From Sphingomonas sp. (GTDB lineage: Bacteria; Pseudomonadota; Alphaproteobacteria; Sphingomonadales; Sphingomonadaceae), in NCBI RefSeq assembly GCF_017745215.1, contig NZ_JAGHZV010000017.1:62001-126000 (forward strand): 64,000 bases of DNA, read 5' to 3'. The notes under the pieces are model-generated. The model saw only the letters and a list, made by a program, of their open reading frames with translations, had not been told where the DNA came from and ran no database searches. Position 1 is the first letter of the stretch, and every line of letters starts with the position of its first letter. Positions 1 through 8,756 of this stretch are shown in pieces. The translations under genes were made by a program, and so were the position numbers.

Positions 1-1976
1 GCCTCGCCCGGCGCACCGTCCTCGCGCGTGCGGCCGCGGCGGCCGCGACGGCGGCGGCGGCGCTTGCCGCGACCGTCGCCTTCGCCGTCACGGTCCCGCT
101 CGCGATCGCCGCGCGGCGCACGCGTCTCGCTGGCCTCGGCCTCTTCTTCCGCTTCCTCCTCGTCCTCGATCTCCTCGACGTAATCGTCTTCGGGTTCCTC
201 GATGACCTGGATCAGGCGCGGCGCGCGCGTCGGCGGCGGGCCCGCGGCCTCGACCGACATGCGCGCGCCTTCGAGCTCGCCGTCCGACGCGATCTCGACG
301 AGCACGCCATAGCGTTCCTCGATCTCGGCCAGCTCGGCGCGCTTGCGGTTGAGCACGTAGAAAGCGGCTTCCTGGCTCGCGCGCAGCGTGAGGTGCGAGC
401 CGCGGCCGCGCGCCGCTTCGTCCTCGATCATGCGCAGCGCCGAGAGGCCCGCCGACGACGCGGTGCGGACCAGGCCGGTGCCTTCGCAATGCGGGCACTG
501 GCGGGTCGACGCCTCGAGCACGCCGGTGCGCAGCCGCTGGCGGCTCATCTCCATCAGCCCGAACGCCGAGATACGGCCGACCTGGATGCGCGCGCGATCG
601 TTCTTGAGCGCTTCCTTCATCGCCTTCTCGACCTTCCGGACGTTCGATCCGTGGTCCATGTCGATAAAGTCGATCACGACGAGGCCGGCCATGTCGCGCA
701 GGCGCAGCTGGCGGGCGATCTCGTGCGCGGCCTCGAGGTTGGTCGCCGTCGCGGTCTGCTCGATATTGTGCTCGCGCGTCGACCGCCCGGAGTTGATGTC
801 GATCGACACCAGCGCCTCGGTCGGGTTGATCACGAGGTAGCCGCCCGACTTGAGCTGCACCACCGGGTGGTACATCGCCGCGAGCTGGTCCTCGACATGG
901 CTGCGCTGGAACAGCGGCACCGTGTCGGCATAATGCTTCACCCGCCGTGCATGGCTGGGCATCAGCAGCTTCATGAAGTCCTTCGCCTGGCGATAGCCGT
1001 CATCGCCCTCGACGATCACTTCGTCGATGTCCTTGTTGTAGATGTCGCGGATCGCGCGCTTGATCAGGTCGCTGTCGCCATAGACCAGCGCCGGCGCGGT
1101 CGAGGCGAGCGTGTTCTCGCGGATCTCGTCCCACAGCCGCGCGAGATAGTCGAAGTCGCGCTTGATCTCGACCTTGGTGCGCTGGAGCCCGGCGGTGCGG
1201 ACGATGCAGCCCATCGAGGGCGGCAGCTTGAGGTCCGCCATGATGCCCTTGAGGCGCTTGCGGTCCGCCGCCGACGAGATCTTGCGCGAGATGCCGCCGC
1301 CGTGCGCGGTGTTGGGCATCAGCACGCAATAGCGGCCGGCGAGGCTGAGATAGGTGGTGAGCGCCGCGCCCTTGTTGCCGCGCTCTTCCTTCACGACCTG
1401 GACGAGCAGCACCTGGCGGCGGCGGATCACGTCCTGGATCTTGTAGCGGCGGCGCAGGTTCATCCGGCGCTCGCGCAGCTGGTCGGCCTGGCTCTCGTTG
1501 CGGCTCGGCTTGCGGCGGCGGCGACGGCCGTCGCCTCCCCCATCGCCTTCCTCGTCGCCCGAGGCTTCCGCATCGCCCTCGCCGTCATCGTCCTCGTCGC
1601 CCGCGGGACGGTCGAGCACTTCGACATCGCCTTCCAGCGCGTCGTCGTCGCCATCGTCCTCGGCGCGCAGTGCAGCCTCTTCGGCGGCGTGCTCGGCCTC
1701 TTCGCGCAGCAGCGCGTCGCGGTCTTCCTTGGGGATCTGGTAATAGTCGGGGTGGATTTCCGAGAAGGCGAGGAAGCCGTGGCGATTGCCGCCGTAATCG
1801 ACGAACGCCGCCTGCAGCGACGGCTCCACTCGAGTCACCTTGGCCAGATAGATATTGCCCTTGAGCTGCTTGCGCTCGGCGGACTCGAAATCAAACTCCT
1901 CGATTCGGTTCCCCTTGACGACCGCCACCCGGGTTTCCTCCCGGTGGCGAGCGTCGATCAGCATACGCATTGTCAT
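1..1976 (-). CDS. rne: Ribonuclease E/G family endoribonuclease, 3' end of gene outside window
   Basis: The reading frame starts at the ATG complementary to 1974-1976 (MTMRMLIDARHREE), with CGGAGAA about eight bases upstream. This matches the usual RNase E opening. An N-terminal S1 domain is split by a long acidic insertion followed by a basic patch, roughly residues 85-150. After it come the 5'-sensor/DNase I-like catalytic region with SIDINSG and VVIDFIDM, which carry the two metal-binding aspartates, and the zinc-link motif CPHCEGTG. The visible C-terminal tail is alternately acidic and arginine-rich and runs off the left edge (about 658 codons visible). RNase E cleaves single-stranded AU-rich RNA in mRNA decay and rRNA/tRNA processing and scaffolds the degradosome. 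It is divergent from amiC. Family assignment is firm; the C-terminal partner motifs cannot be seen. Confidence 0.95.
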   Translation of the reverse strand, partial: MTMRMLIDARHREETRVAVVKGNRIEEFDFESAERKQLKGNIYLAKVTRVEPSLQAAFVDYGGNRHGFLAFSEIHPDYYQIPKEDRDALLREEAEHAAEEAALRAEDDGDDDALEGDVEVLDRPAGDEDDDGEGDAEASGDEEGDGGGDGRRRRRKPSRNESQADQLRERRMNLRRRYKIQDVIRRRQVLLVQVVKEERGNKGAALTTYLSLAGRYCVLMPNTAHGGGISRKISSAADRKRLKGIMADLKLPPSMGCIVRTAGLQRTKVEIKRDFDYLARLWDEIRENTLASTAPALVYGDSDLIKRAIRDIYNKDIDEVIVEGDDGYRQAKDFMKLLMPSHARRVKHYADTVPLFQRSHVEDQLAAMYHPVVQLKSGGYLVINPTEALVSIDINSGRSTREHNIEQTATATNLEAAHEIARQLRLRDMAGLVVIDFIDMDHGSNVRKVEKAMKEALKNDRARIQVGRISAFGLMEMSRQRLRTGVLEASTRQCPHCEGTGLVRTASSAGLSALRMIEDEAARGRGSHLTLRASQEAAFYVLNRKRAELAEIEERYGVLVEIASDGELEGARMSVEAAGPPPTRAPRLIQVIEEPEDDYVEEIEDEEEAEEEAEASETRAPRGDRERDRDGEGDGRGKRRRRRRGRRGRTREDGAPGE

Positions 1977-2324
1977 TTATGATTCTCCGGGCGCGCCGGC
2001 TCGGCCAAAAGGGCAGCGGCGCGCGACATGCAAAGCGGACCTGGCCGGAGGTCTGACCGGCTGCGGTCTCGCAGGTTTCGAAAACTGCCTCTGCTGCCAT
2101 GGCACGGCCGGACCGGCGGTCCGACTGCTCCACCCTCGCCGCGCGCCCGGCCAATGGGGCCGGGCGGTGCAGACGATGGGGAAAGTGCCTCATGCAGCGT
2201 CAACCTGAATGTTGCGGCCTGTAGATGGCCGCTGGGATCGCCCGGCGCAAGGCGGGGCGTCCACTTGCCGTAGCACCGTGCGCGTTGCTCGGCAACCGCG
2301 GCATCGGGCCGTAAGAGGTTGTTT

Positions 2325-2350
2325 GAAAACGCGCGAAAGGGCGCGTTTTC
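2325..2350. repeat. Short perfect hairpin
   Basis: The arms GAAAACGCGC (2325-2334) and GCGCGTTTTC (2341-2350) are perfectly complementary around a six-base loop. No T-run follows on either strand. It lies two bases from the much longer inverted repeat at 2352-2435, so it may be part of the same mobile palindromic unit rather than a terminator. Confidence 0.7.
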
Positions 2351-2351
2351 A

Positions 2352-2435
2352 GGCGGCACCAGCCCACTCCCCCTCCCGGCCACCCATCGGCAGTATCTTG
2401 TGGGTGGCCGGGAGGGGGAGTGGGCTGGTGCCGCC
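2352..2435. repeat. Long perfect inverted repeat, family C
   Basis: Two 35-base arms (2352-2386 and 2401-2435) are exact reverse complements around a 14-base loop containing CGGCAG. The arms begin GGCGGCACCAGCCCACTCCC. A related element with the same architecture and the same CGGCAG loop start sits at 44469-44552. This looks like a dispersed REP-type palindrome. Whether it also acts as a terminator or RNA stabiliser is unknown. Confidence 0.9.
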
Positions 2436-2618
2436 ATGCGCCGTGAGGCGCATTTCCGTAACACCCCCGCTAAGCAATTCCCCCGTGGGGAGATTCCTGA
2501 ACGGGAAAGCCAACCTCCTTTTATAGCTGACGCGGCATTAACTGCATCGCTTCACGACGATTTGAGACGGGGCGGGTACTCGACGTCGACGGGCAATGAG
2601 ACTGCCGAGATAGAGACA

Positions 2619-3869
2619 ATGGATTTGGGCTGGACCCTTCGCGGGCCGGCGCGGCATACCGCGCGGGTGCTGTGCCTCCTCGCCTTGCTGACCGCCTGGC
2701 TGACCGGCGTGCCGAGCTGGGCGAACGCGGTGCAGGACGTGCGCATCAAGGGCGACCGCGTCGTGATCACTTTCGACGAGCCGGTGCGCGAAGCGACGAG
2801 CTTCGTGCTCGCCGGGCCGAACCGCGTCGCGATCGACGTGAGCGGCACGACGCCGGGCGGTGACGTCCGCGCGGGCGGCGCCGTGTCGGCGATCCGCCAG
2901 GGGCAATATGACGGCGACACCGCGCGGATCGTGCTCGACCTCGCCCAGCCGGCGATCGTCTCCGAAGGCAATTTCGGCGACGACGGCCGCACCCTCACGC
3001 TCGCGCTGCGGACGGTCGACGACGCCCGATTCGCGCGCGCCGCGGCCGAGGGGCGGATGCGCTTCCTGCCGCCGTTCAGCTATCTCGGCGGCGAGCCTGC
3101 GCCGCGCTACCGCGAACGCATCTCCGCGCCGCCGGCGCCGCGCCCGGCCTCGCTGCCGCGCGTCTACGGCAGCGATTCGAGCCGGCCGCTGGTGGTGATC
3201 GACGCCGGCCACGGCGGCCACGATCCCGGCGCGATCGGCCCCAATGGCGTGCGCGAAAAGGACGTGACGCTGGCGCTCGCGCTCGCGATCAAGGACGAGC
3301 TGCTTCGCTCGGGCCGCGTCCGCGTGGCGCTCACGCGCGATGACGATCGCTTCCTGATCCTTCAGGACCGCTACGGCATCGCGCGCAAGCTCGGCGCGGC
3401 GCTGTTCATCTCGGTCCATTGCGACAGCGCGGCGAGCGGCGACGCCTCGGGCGCGACGGTCTACACGCTTTCGGAGGTCGCGTCCGACAAGGAAGCCGCC
3501 CGCCTCGCCGCGCGCGAGAACAAGGCCGACATCATCGCCGGGGTCGACCTGGGCACGCAGAACCGCGACATCTCGTCGATCCTGATCGACCTCACCCAGC
3601 GCGAGACGATGAACGCCAGCGCGGGCTTCGCGCGGCTGCTGGGCCGCGAATCGATGCCGCTGATCCCGATCAAGGCCAACTACCACCGCATGGCCTCGCT
3701 GATGGTGCTGAAGGCGCCCGACATGCCCTCGGTGCTGTTCGAGACCGGCTATATCTCCAACCCGCACGACGCCCAGTTCCTCGTCTCGGACGAAGGCAGG
3801 AAGCGCGTGGCGCAGGGCGTACGGCGCGCGGTGGAGATCCATTTCGCCACGCGGATGGCGTCGCGGTAG
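2619..3869 (+). CDS. amiC: N-acetylmuramoyl-L-alanine amidase, AmiC-like (AMIN + Amidase_3)
   Basis: The enzyme cleaves the amide bond between MurNAc and L-Ala in peptidoglycan, in the periplasm, for daughter-cell separation. The 416-residue product has a signal segment (about 12-33, ending PSWANA), an N-terminal AMIN domain (about 36-125) that targets such amidases to the septum, and a zinc-dependent Amidase_3 domain with VVIDAGHGGHDPGA (first zinc histidine), a following glutamate in GVREKD, FISVHCDS (histidine) and VLFETGYISN (catalytic glutamate). I start at ATG 2619 because the longer in-frame extension runs through the palindrome and is not amidase-like. It is followed by PBP1A, a common neighbour, so the two probably work together on wall remodelling. 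Confidence 0.93.
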   Translation: MDLGWTLRGPARHTARVLCLLALLTAWLTGVPSWANAVQDVRIKGDRVVITFDEPVREATSFVLAGPNRVAIDVSGTTPGGDVRAGGAVSAIRQGQYDGDTARIVLDLAQPAIVSEGNFGDDGRTLTLALRTVDDARFARAAAEGRMRFLPPFSYLGGEPAPRYRERISAPPAPRPASLPRVYGSDSSRPLVVIDAGHGGHDPGAIGPNGVREKDVTLALALAIKDELLRSGRVRVALTRDDDRFLILQDRYGIARKLGAALFISVHCDSAASGDASGATVYTLSEVASDKEAARLAARENKADIIAGVDLGTQNRDISSILIDLTQRETMNASAGFARLLGRESMPLIPIKANYHRMASLMVLKAPDMPSVLFETGYISNPHDAQFLVSDEGRKRVAQGVRRAVEIHFATRMASR

Positions 3870-4205
3870 GTTCCGCTCAACCCATTGAATCGTCATGTCC
3901 GTGGGGAGTGGGACCCGGAAACAGGGGCATGTCGTCGATCGCGGGACGGGGGCTGGCATCGCCCACCCGTCATCCCGGCGGAAGCCGGGACCCAGGGTTA
4001 CGGAGGGAATCGCTCGCGGCCCTGGGTCCCGGCTTTCGCCGGGATGACGATCCGGGGAGGAAATACCCCTTTTGCTCACGCGCTCCCAACAAGCAGCGAA
4101 ACCGATGACACGCCCAAGTCCGGGGTGACGATCGGGCTCGAGGATGGCGTCCATCCCACCATCCCCGCTTCCCTCCCCCGCATATCCTGCTAAACCGCGC
4201 GGGCA
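3870..4205. other. Intergenic region between amiC and mrcA
   Basis: About 340 bases without a gene. It contains one family A palindrome (3968-4049). The remaining sequence shows no recognisable promoter or RNA gene to me. Confidence 0.6.
3968..4049. repeat. Dispersed palindromic repeat, family A
   Basis: Outer arms CGTCATCCCGGCGGAAGCC and the complementary GGCTTTCGCCGGGATGACG enclose CCCAGGG and CCCTGGG inner arms and a variable centre. The same architecture occurs at 11338, 14083 and 52452, and in collapsed form at 8702. Such elements are common in sphingomonad intergenic DNA; function is not known to me. Confidence 0.9.
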
Positions 4206-6716
4206 ATGGCGGACACGGGCGAGACGAGCATCAAGCTGAAGCTGCGGCGCGATTTCGGCGGCGGCATGTGGGGGTGGTTCCAGGCCGTGCGCAGCCGCTG
4301 GTGGTTCCGCATCCTCGCGGCGCTGGTGCTGCTCATCCTGGTCGCCTGGCTCGCGCTGTGGCTGCTGATCGGCCGCAACCTCCCATCGGTCGATGCGCTC
4401 AGGACCTACGAGCCGCCGCTGCCCACCTATGTCCGCTCGATCGACGGCGTGCCGATCCACAGCTACGCCCGCGAGCGCCGCGTCCAGCTGAGCTATGACG
4501 AATATCCCAAGCCGATGGTCTATGCCTTCCTCTCGGCCGAGGACAAGACCTTCTTCGAGCACCACGGGCTCGACTTTCCCGGCCTGATCCGCGCCGCGGC
4601 GGAAGGCCTGACGCGTGGCGAGACGCCGCGCGGCACCTCGACGATCACCCAGCAGGTCGCCAAGAACCTCGTCGTCGGCAACGAAGTCTCGTACCTGCGC
4701 AAATTGAAGGAAGCGATCCTCGCCTGGCGCATCGAGGACACGCTCACCAAGGAGCAGATCCTCGAGCTCTACCTCAACTCGATCGAGCTCGGCCGCAACG
4801 CCGGCGGCGTCGACGCGGCGAGCCACGCCTATTTCGGCAAGGAACTGAAGGAGCTGAGCCTCGCGCAGATGGCCTATCTCGCCATCCTGCCCAAGGGTCC
4901 GGCGAACTACGACCCCGACCGGCACATGGATCGAGCGCTCGAGCGGCGCAACTGGGTGCTCGGCGAGATGCTCGCCAACCGCTTCATCACGCAGGAGGAG
5001 CATGACCGCGCGGTCGCCTCGCCGCTCGGGACGGTGCCGCGCCAGACGCCCAAGTTCGAGCGCACCGGCGGCTATTTCGTCGAGGAGGTCCGGCGCCAGC
5101 TGATCGCCAAGTTCGGCGACCAGGCCGAGGACGGGCCCAACAGCGTCTATGCCGGCGGCCTGTGGGTGCGCACCTCGCTCGATCCGCGGCTCCAGGCCTA
5201 TGCCCAGAAGGCGCTGCGCAACGGGCTGCTGCGCTACGACCACGGCCGCGGCTGGTCGGGCCCGATGGGGCATGTCGAGGTCAAGCGCGACAATTGGCAG
5301 CAGGCGCTGCTCAACACCAACATCGGCGTCGATTACGACGATTGGCGCGCCGCGATCGCGATCGCGCGTGACGGCGGCGGCTGGCAGATCGGCTTCGACG
5401 ACGGCGGCACCGGCCGGATGTCGGCCGACGATGCGGCGATGCCCGTGCGCGGCCAGGGCGGCCATGCCGCCGACGCGATTCGGCCCGGCGACATCATCGC
5501 GGTAGCGCCCGCGGGCAATGCCTGGGCGTTGCGCAGCGTCCCCAAGGTCTCGGGGGGCATGGTGGTCGAGGACCCGCGCACCGGCCGGGTGATGGCGATG
5601 CAGGGCGGCTTCGATTCGCGCATCCAGGCGTTCAATCGCGCCACCCAGGCGCAACGCCAGCCGGGCTCGACGATCAAGCCGATCGTCTACACCGCTGCGC
5701 TCGAGAACGGCATGACGCCCGCCTCGATCGTGGTCGACGGACCCTTCTGCGTCGAGCAGGGGCCTGGGCTGCCCAAGAAATGCTTCCAGAACTTCGGCAA
5801 TGCGCGCGGCGCCGGCCCGCACACGATGCGCTGGGGCCTGGAGCAGTCGCGCAACCTGATGACGGTGCAGATCGCCAACCAGATCGGCATGCCCAATGTC
5901 GTCGACCTGATCCAGCGCATCGGCGTCACCAAGAACAAGCTGCCGCCCTATCTCAGCTATTCGCTTGGCGCGGGCGAGACGACCGTGATCCGCATGGTCA
6001 ACGCCTATTCGATCCTGGTGAACCACGGCCGCGCGCTCACCCCGACGCTGATCGACTTCGTCCAGGATCGCCACGGCAACGTCGTCTGGCCCGAGAACTG
6101 GCGCGCCTGCGACCGCTGCAACGCGCCCGACTGGGACGGCAAGCCGATGCCGCGCCCGGTCAGCCGCGCACGCCAGGTCGTCGATCCGATGAGCGCCTAT
6201 CAGATGGTCCACATCGCCGAGGGCGTGATCCAGCGCGGCACCGCCACGGTGCTGCGCGACCTCGACCGGCCGATGATGGGCAAGACCGGCACCACGTCGG
6301 GCCCCACCGACGTGTGGTTCGTCGGCGGCACCCCGCAGATGATCGGCGGGCTCTACATCGGCTATGACACGCCTTCGAACCTCGGCGGCTATGCCCAGGG
6401 CGGCGTGATCGCCGCGCCGATCTTCAAGGAATTCGCGATCCCCGCCTTCCAGGGGATGGAGAAGATCCCGTTCACGGCCCCCGCCGGAATCCGCATGGTC
6501 CGCGTCGACCGTGCCAGCGGCAAGCCCGTCTTCGGCGGCTGGCCGAGCGACGATCCCAAGGCGGCAGTGATCTGGGAAGCCTTCAAGCCCGAGAGCGAGC
6601 CGCGCCGCCGCGGCCAGGACGACGAGGAAGCGCCCAAGGCCGAGACGCGCAGGGCCGAGCGCCACGACGAGCCCGGCGACCAGGATTTCTTGCAACGCGA
6701 GGGCGGAATCTACTAG
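4206..6716 (+). CDS. mrcA: Penicillin-binding protein 1A (bifunctional transglycosylase/transpeptidase)
   Basis: This class A PBP polymerises lipid II into glycan strands and cross-links the stem peptides in the periplasm. The 836-residue protein has a short cytoplasmic tail, one membrane anchor (about 35-57), a GT51 domain with SAEDKTFFEHHG (catalytic glutamate near 112) and GTSTITQQVAKN, and a transpeptidase domain with S488-TIK (SxxK), S548-RN and K693-TGTT. The order and length are typical for the family. The C-terminus is charged and low-complexity. A clear ribosome binding site before ATG 4206 is lacking, so the exact start is less certain than the identity. It lies downstream of amiC on the same strand. 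Confidence 0.95.
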   Translation: MADTGETSIKLKLRRDFGGGMWGWFQAVRSRWWFRILAALVLLILVAWLALWLLIGRNLPSVDALRTYEPPLPTYVRSIDGVPIHSYARERRVQLSYDEYPKPMVYAFLSAEDKTFFEHHGLDFPGLIRAAAEGLTRGETPRGTSTITQQVAKNLVVGNEVSYLRKLKEAILAWRIEDTLTKEQILELYLNSIELGRNAGGVDAASHAYFGKELKELSLAQMAYLAILPKGPANYDPDRHMDRALERRNWVLGEMLANRFITQEEHDRAVASPLGTVPRQTPKFERTGGYFVEEVRRQLIAKFGDQAEDGPNSVYAGGLWVRTSLDPRLQAYAQKALRNGLLRYDHGRGWSGPMGHVEVKRDNWQQALLNTNIGVDYDDWRAAIAIARDGGGWQIGFDDGGTGRMSADDAAMPVRGQGGHAADAIRPGDIIAVAPAGNAWALRSVPKVSGGMVVEDPRTGRVMAMQGGFDSRIQAFNRATQAQRQPGSTIKPIVYTAALENGMTPASIVVDGPFCVEQGPGLPKKCFQNFGNARGAGPHTMRWGLEQSRNLMTVQIANQIGMPNVVDLIQRIGVTKNKLPPYLSYSLGAGETTVIRMVNAYSILVNHGRALTPTLIDFVQDRHGNVVWPENWRACDRCNAPDWDGKPMPRPVSRARQVVDPMSAYQMVHIAEGVIQRGTATVLRDLDRPMMGKTGTTSGPTDVWFVGGTPQMIGGLYIGYDTPSNLGGYAQGGVIAAPIFKEFAIPAFQGMEKIPFTAPAGIRMVRVDRASGKPVFGGWPSDDPKAAVIWEAFKPESEPRRRGQDDEEAPKAETRRAERHDEPGDQDFLQREGGIY

Positions 6717-6802
6717 CCGCACTTCCTACATGCATTGCCCGCGCCCATGCGCCGGGCTGAACCGGCCCCGGCCGGGCGAAGACAGTTGAGAGGTTCCGTA
6801 TC

Positions 6803-7930
6803 ATGCGCGCCGAAGCGCAGGCCAATGCCGACAAGATCACCGCAGCGCTCGCGCTGCTCCGCCGCTTCCTCGACTGGGACCGCGCGCTGCGCCGGCTCGA
6901 CGAGCTCAATGCGCGCGTCGAGGACCCGACGCTGTGGAACGACGCCAAGGCCGCCCAGGACGTGATGCGCGAGCGCCGCCGCCTCGACGAGGCGATCGGC
7001 GCAACGCGCGCGATCGAGACCGAGCTCAACGACACGGTCGAGCTGATCGAGCTCGCCGAAGCCGAGGGCGACACCGGCATGGTCGACGAGGGCGTCGCCG
7101 GCCTCGCCGCGCTCGCCGCGCGCGCCGAGCAGGACAAGGTCAAGGCGCTGCTTTCGGGCGAGGCCGATTCGAACGACACCTATGTCGAGATCAACGCCGG
7201 CGCCGGCGGCACCGAGAGCCAGGACTGGGCCGAGATGCTCCAGCGCATGTACACGCGCTGGGCCGAGCGCCACGGCTACAAGGTCGAGCTGCTCGACTAT
7301 CACGCGGGCGAGCAGGCCGGGATCAAGTCGGCGACCTTGCTGGTCAAGGGCGAAAACGCGTACGGCTATGCCAAGACCGAGAGCGGCGTGCACCGGCTGG
7401 TGCGCATCTCGCCCTATGACAGCTCGGCACGGCGCCACACCAGCTTCTCCTCGGTGTGGGTCTATCCGGTGATCGACGACAATATCGACATCGAGGTCAA
7501 CGAGAGCGACCTCAAGATCGACACCTATCGCGCCTCGGGCGCGGGCGGGCAGCACGTCAACACCACCGATTCGGCGGTGCGCATCACCCACGTCCCCTCG
7601 GGGATCATCGTCGCGAGCCAGCAGGACCGGTCGCAGCACAAGAACCGCGCGACCGCGATGGGCATGCTGCGCGCGCGCCTCTACGAGGCCGAGCTGGCCA
7701 AGCGCGAGGCGGCGGCGATGGGCGAATACAACGCCAAGACCGAGATCGGCTGGGGCCACCAGATCCGCTCCTATGTCCTCCAGCCCTATCAGCTGGTGAA
7801 GGACCTGCGCACCGGCGTGACCTCGACCGCGCCCTCGGACGTGCTCGACGGCGCGCTCGACCCTTTCATGGCCGCGGCGCTGTCTCAGCGCGTGACCGGC
7901 GAGAAGGTCGATGTGGAGGACGTCGACTGA
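6803..7930 (+). CDS. prfB: Peptide chain release factor 2
   Basis: RF2 recognises UGA and UAA in the ribosomal A site and triggers peptidyl-tRNA hydrolysis. The 375-residue product has the alpha-helical domain 1, the anticodon-like tripeptide region (S203-P204-Y205, where E. coli has SPF) and the catalytic GGQ in ASGAGGQHVN. The frame is continuous through LRRFLDWD, the place where many bacteria have an in-frame UGA and +1 frameshift, so that autoregulatory device is absent here. The stop codon overlaps the next start (TGATG at 7928-7932), implying translational coupling with the methyltransferase lipoprotein. Confidence 0.95.
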   Translation: MRAEAQANADKITAALALLRRFLDWDRALRRLDELNARVEDPTLWNDAKAAQDVMRERRRLDEAIGATRAIETELNDTVELIELAEAEGDTGMVDEGVAGLAALAARAEQDKVKALLSGEADSNDTYVEINAGAGGTESQDWAEMLQRMYTRWAERHGYKVELLDYHAGEQAGIKSATLLVKGENAYGYAKTESGVHRLVRISPYDSSARRHTSFSSVWVYPVIDDNIDIEVNESDLKIDTYRASGAGGQHVNTTDSAVRITHVPSGIIVASQQDRSQHKNRATAMGMLRARLYEAELAKREAAAMGEYNAKTEIGWGHQIRSYVLQPYQLVKDLRTGVTSTAPSDVLDGALDPFMAAALSQRVTGEKVDVEDVD

Positions 7931-8676
7931 TGCGTGCCGGCCGCTTCGCCACGATGCTCGTGCTCGCCGGGGCCCTCGCCGCCTGCAAGGGCGGCCAGCA
8001 CGAGACACCCGACCGCAAGCCCGACCAGGTCAACGGCTTCCCCGTCGCGGACCGGCCGGTGGCGTCGATCGTCTCGTCGCGCTGGTCGAACGAGGATGCG
8101 CGCGACCGCGCCGGCGAAGCCAATGAAGTGATGGACAAGGCGGGGATCAAGCAAGGCATGACCGTCGCCGACATCGGCGCGGGCGAAGGCTATTACACGA
8201 TCCGCCTGAGCCCGCGCGTCGGCAAGACCGGGCGCGTGCTCGCCGAGGACATCGTCCCCGAGACGCGCGACCAGCTCGGCACGCGCGTCAGCCGCGACCG
8301 GCTCGACAATGTCAGCGTCCGCCTGGGCCTGCCCGCCGATCCGCGGCTGCCCGAGAACAGCTTCGATCGCGTGCTGATGATCCACATGTATCACGAGATC
8401 GAATCGCCCTATGAGTTCCTCTGGCGGATGCGCCCCTCGCTCAAGCCCGACGGGATGGTGGTGGTGGTCGATGCCGACCGGCCGACGCAGAACCACGGCA
8501 CCCCGCCGGCGCTGCTGAAGTGCGAGTTCGCCGCGGTGGGGTTCGAGCAGGTGTCGATGGCGCCGATGCCCTCGGCCGGCGGCTATATCGCGCTGTTCCG
8601 GACGAAGGGCGAGCGGCCCGAGCCGGGCACGATCAAGGCGTGCCGCGATCCGGCGCAGCAGGCCGAGGCGAAATAG
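7930..8676 (+). CDS. SAM-dependent methyltransferase-like lipoprotein
   Basis: The 248-residue product begins with a lipoprotein signal ending LAGALAAC (cysteine 19), so it is probably membrane-anchored in the periplasm. The rest is a class I methyltransferase fold: motif I VADIGAGEGYYT, an acidic residue after LAED, and a post-motif FDRVLMIHMYHEIE. Similar exported methyltransferase-like proteins are frequent in proteobacteria, but no SAM is known to be available outside the cytoplasm, so the true activity is uncertain. The ATG overlaps the prfB stop codon, so the two genes form one transcript. The substrate cannot be told from sequence. Confidence 0.85.
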   Translation: MRAGRFATMLVLAGALAACKGGQHETPDRKPDQVNGFPVADRPVASIVSSRWSNEDARDRAGEANEVMDKAGIKQGMTVADIGAGEGYYTIRLSPRVGKTGRVLAEDIVPETRDQLGTRVSRDRLDNVSVRLGLPADPRLPENSFDRVLMIHMYHEIESPYEFLWRMRPSLKPDGMVVVVDADRPTQNHGTPPALLKCEFAAVGFEQVSMAPMPSAGGYIALFRTKGERPEPGTIKACRDPAQQAEAK

Positions 8677-8701
8677 GCAGGCCTCCACACTCCCCATAGG
8701 C

Positions 8702-8729
8702 CGTCATCCCGGCGAAAGCCGGGATGACG
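8702..8729. repeat. Collapsed family A palindrome, possible bidirectional terminator
   Basis: CGTCATCCCGGC and GCCGGGATGACG flank a short loop, so only the outer arms of the family A repeat are present. It sits between two convergent genes (ending 8676 and 8757) and could terminate both, although there is no T-run. Confidence 0.8.
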
Positions 8730-8756
8730 ACTCAGGATGCAATCGAAAGCGCGGGA

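Larger units (their letters stand above)
1977..2618. other. Intergenic region between divergent rne and amiC
   Basis: This stretch of about 640 bases has no convincing gene. It must contain the promoters and leaders of both rne (leftward) and amiC (rightward), but I could not pick a -35/-10 pair for either with confidence. It also holds a 10-bp-stem hairpin (2325-2350) and a long perfect inverted repeat (2352-2435), listed separately. The long rne leader could serve feedback control by RNase E, as known in other bacteria; that is inference. Confidence 0.6.

Noticed and set aside
2538..6722. A 1394-codon open frame on the minus strand
   Set aside because: It lies antisense to amiC and mrcA, which have all their catalytic motifs, and its translation is low-complexity His/Arg/Ala-rich with no domain; a shadow of high-GC coding sequence.
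6803..6900. Programmed +1 frameshift in prfB
   Set aside because: The N-terminal frame is continuous with no in-frame UGA at the expected place.
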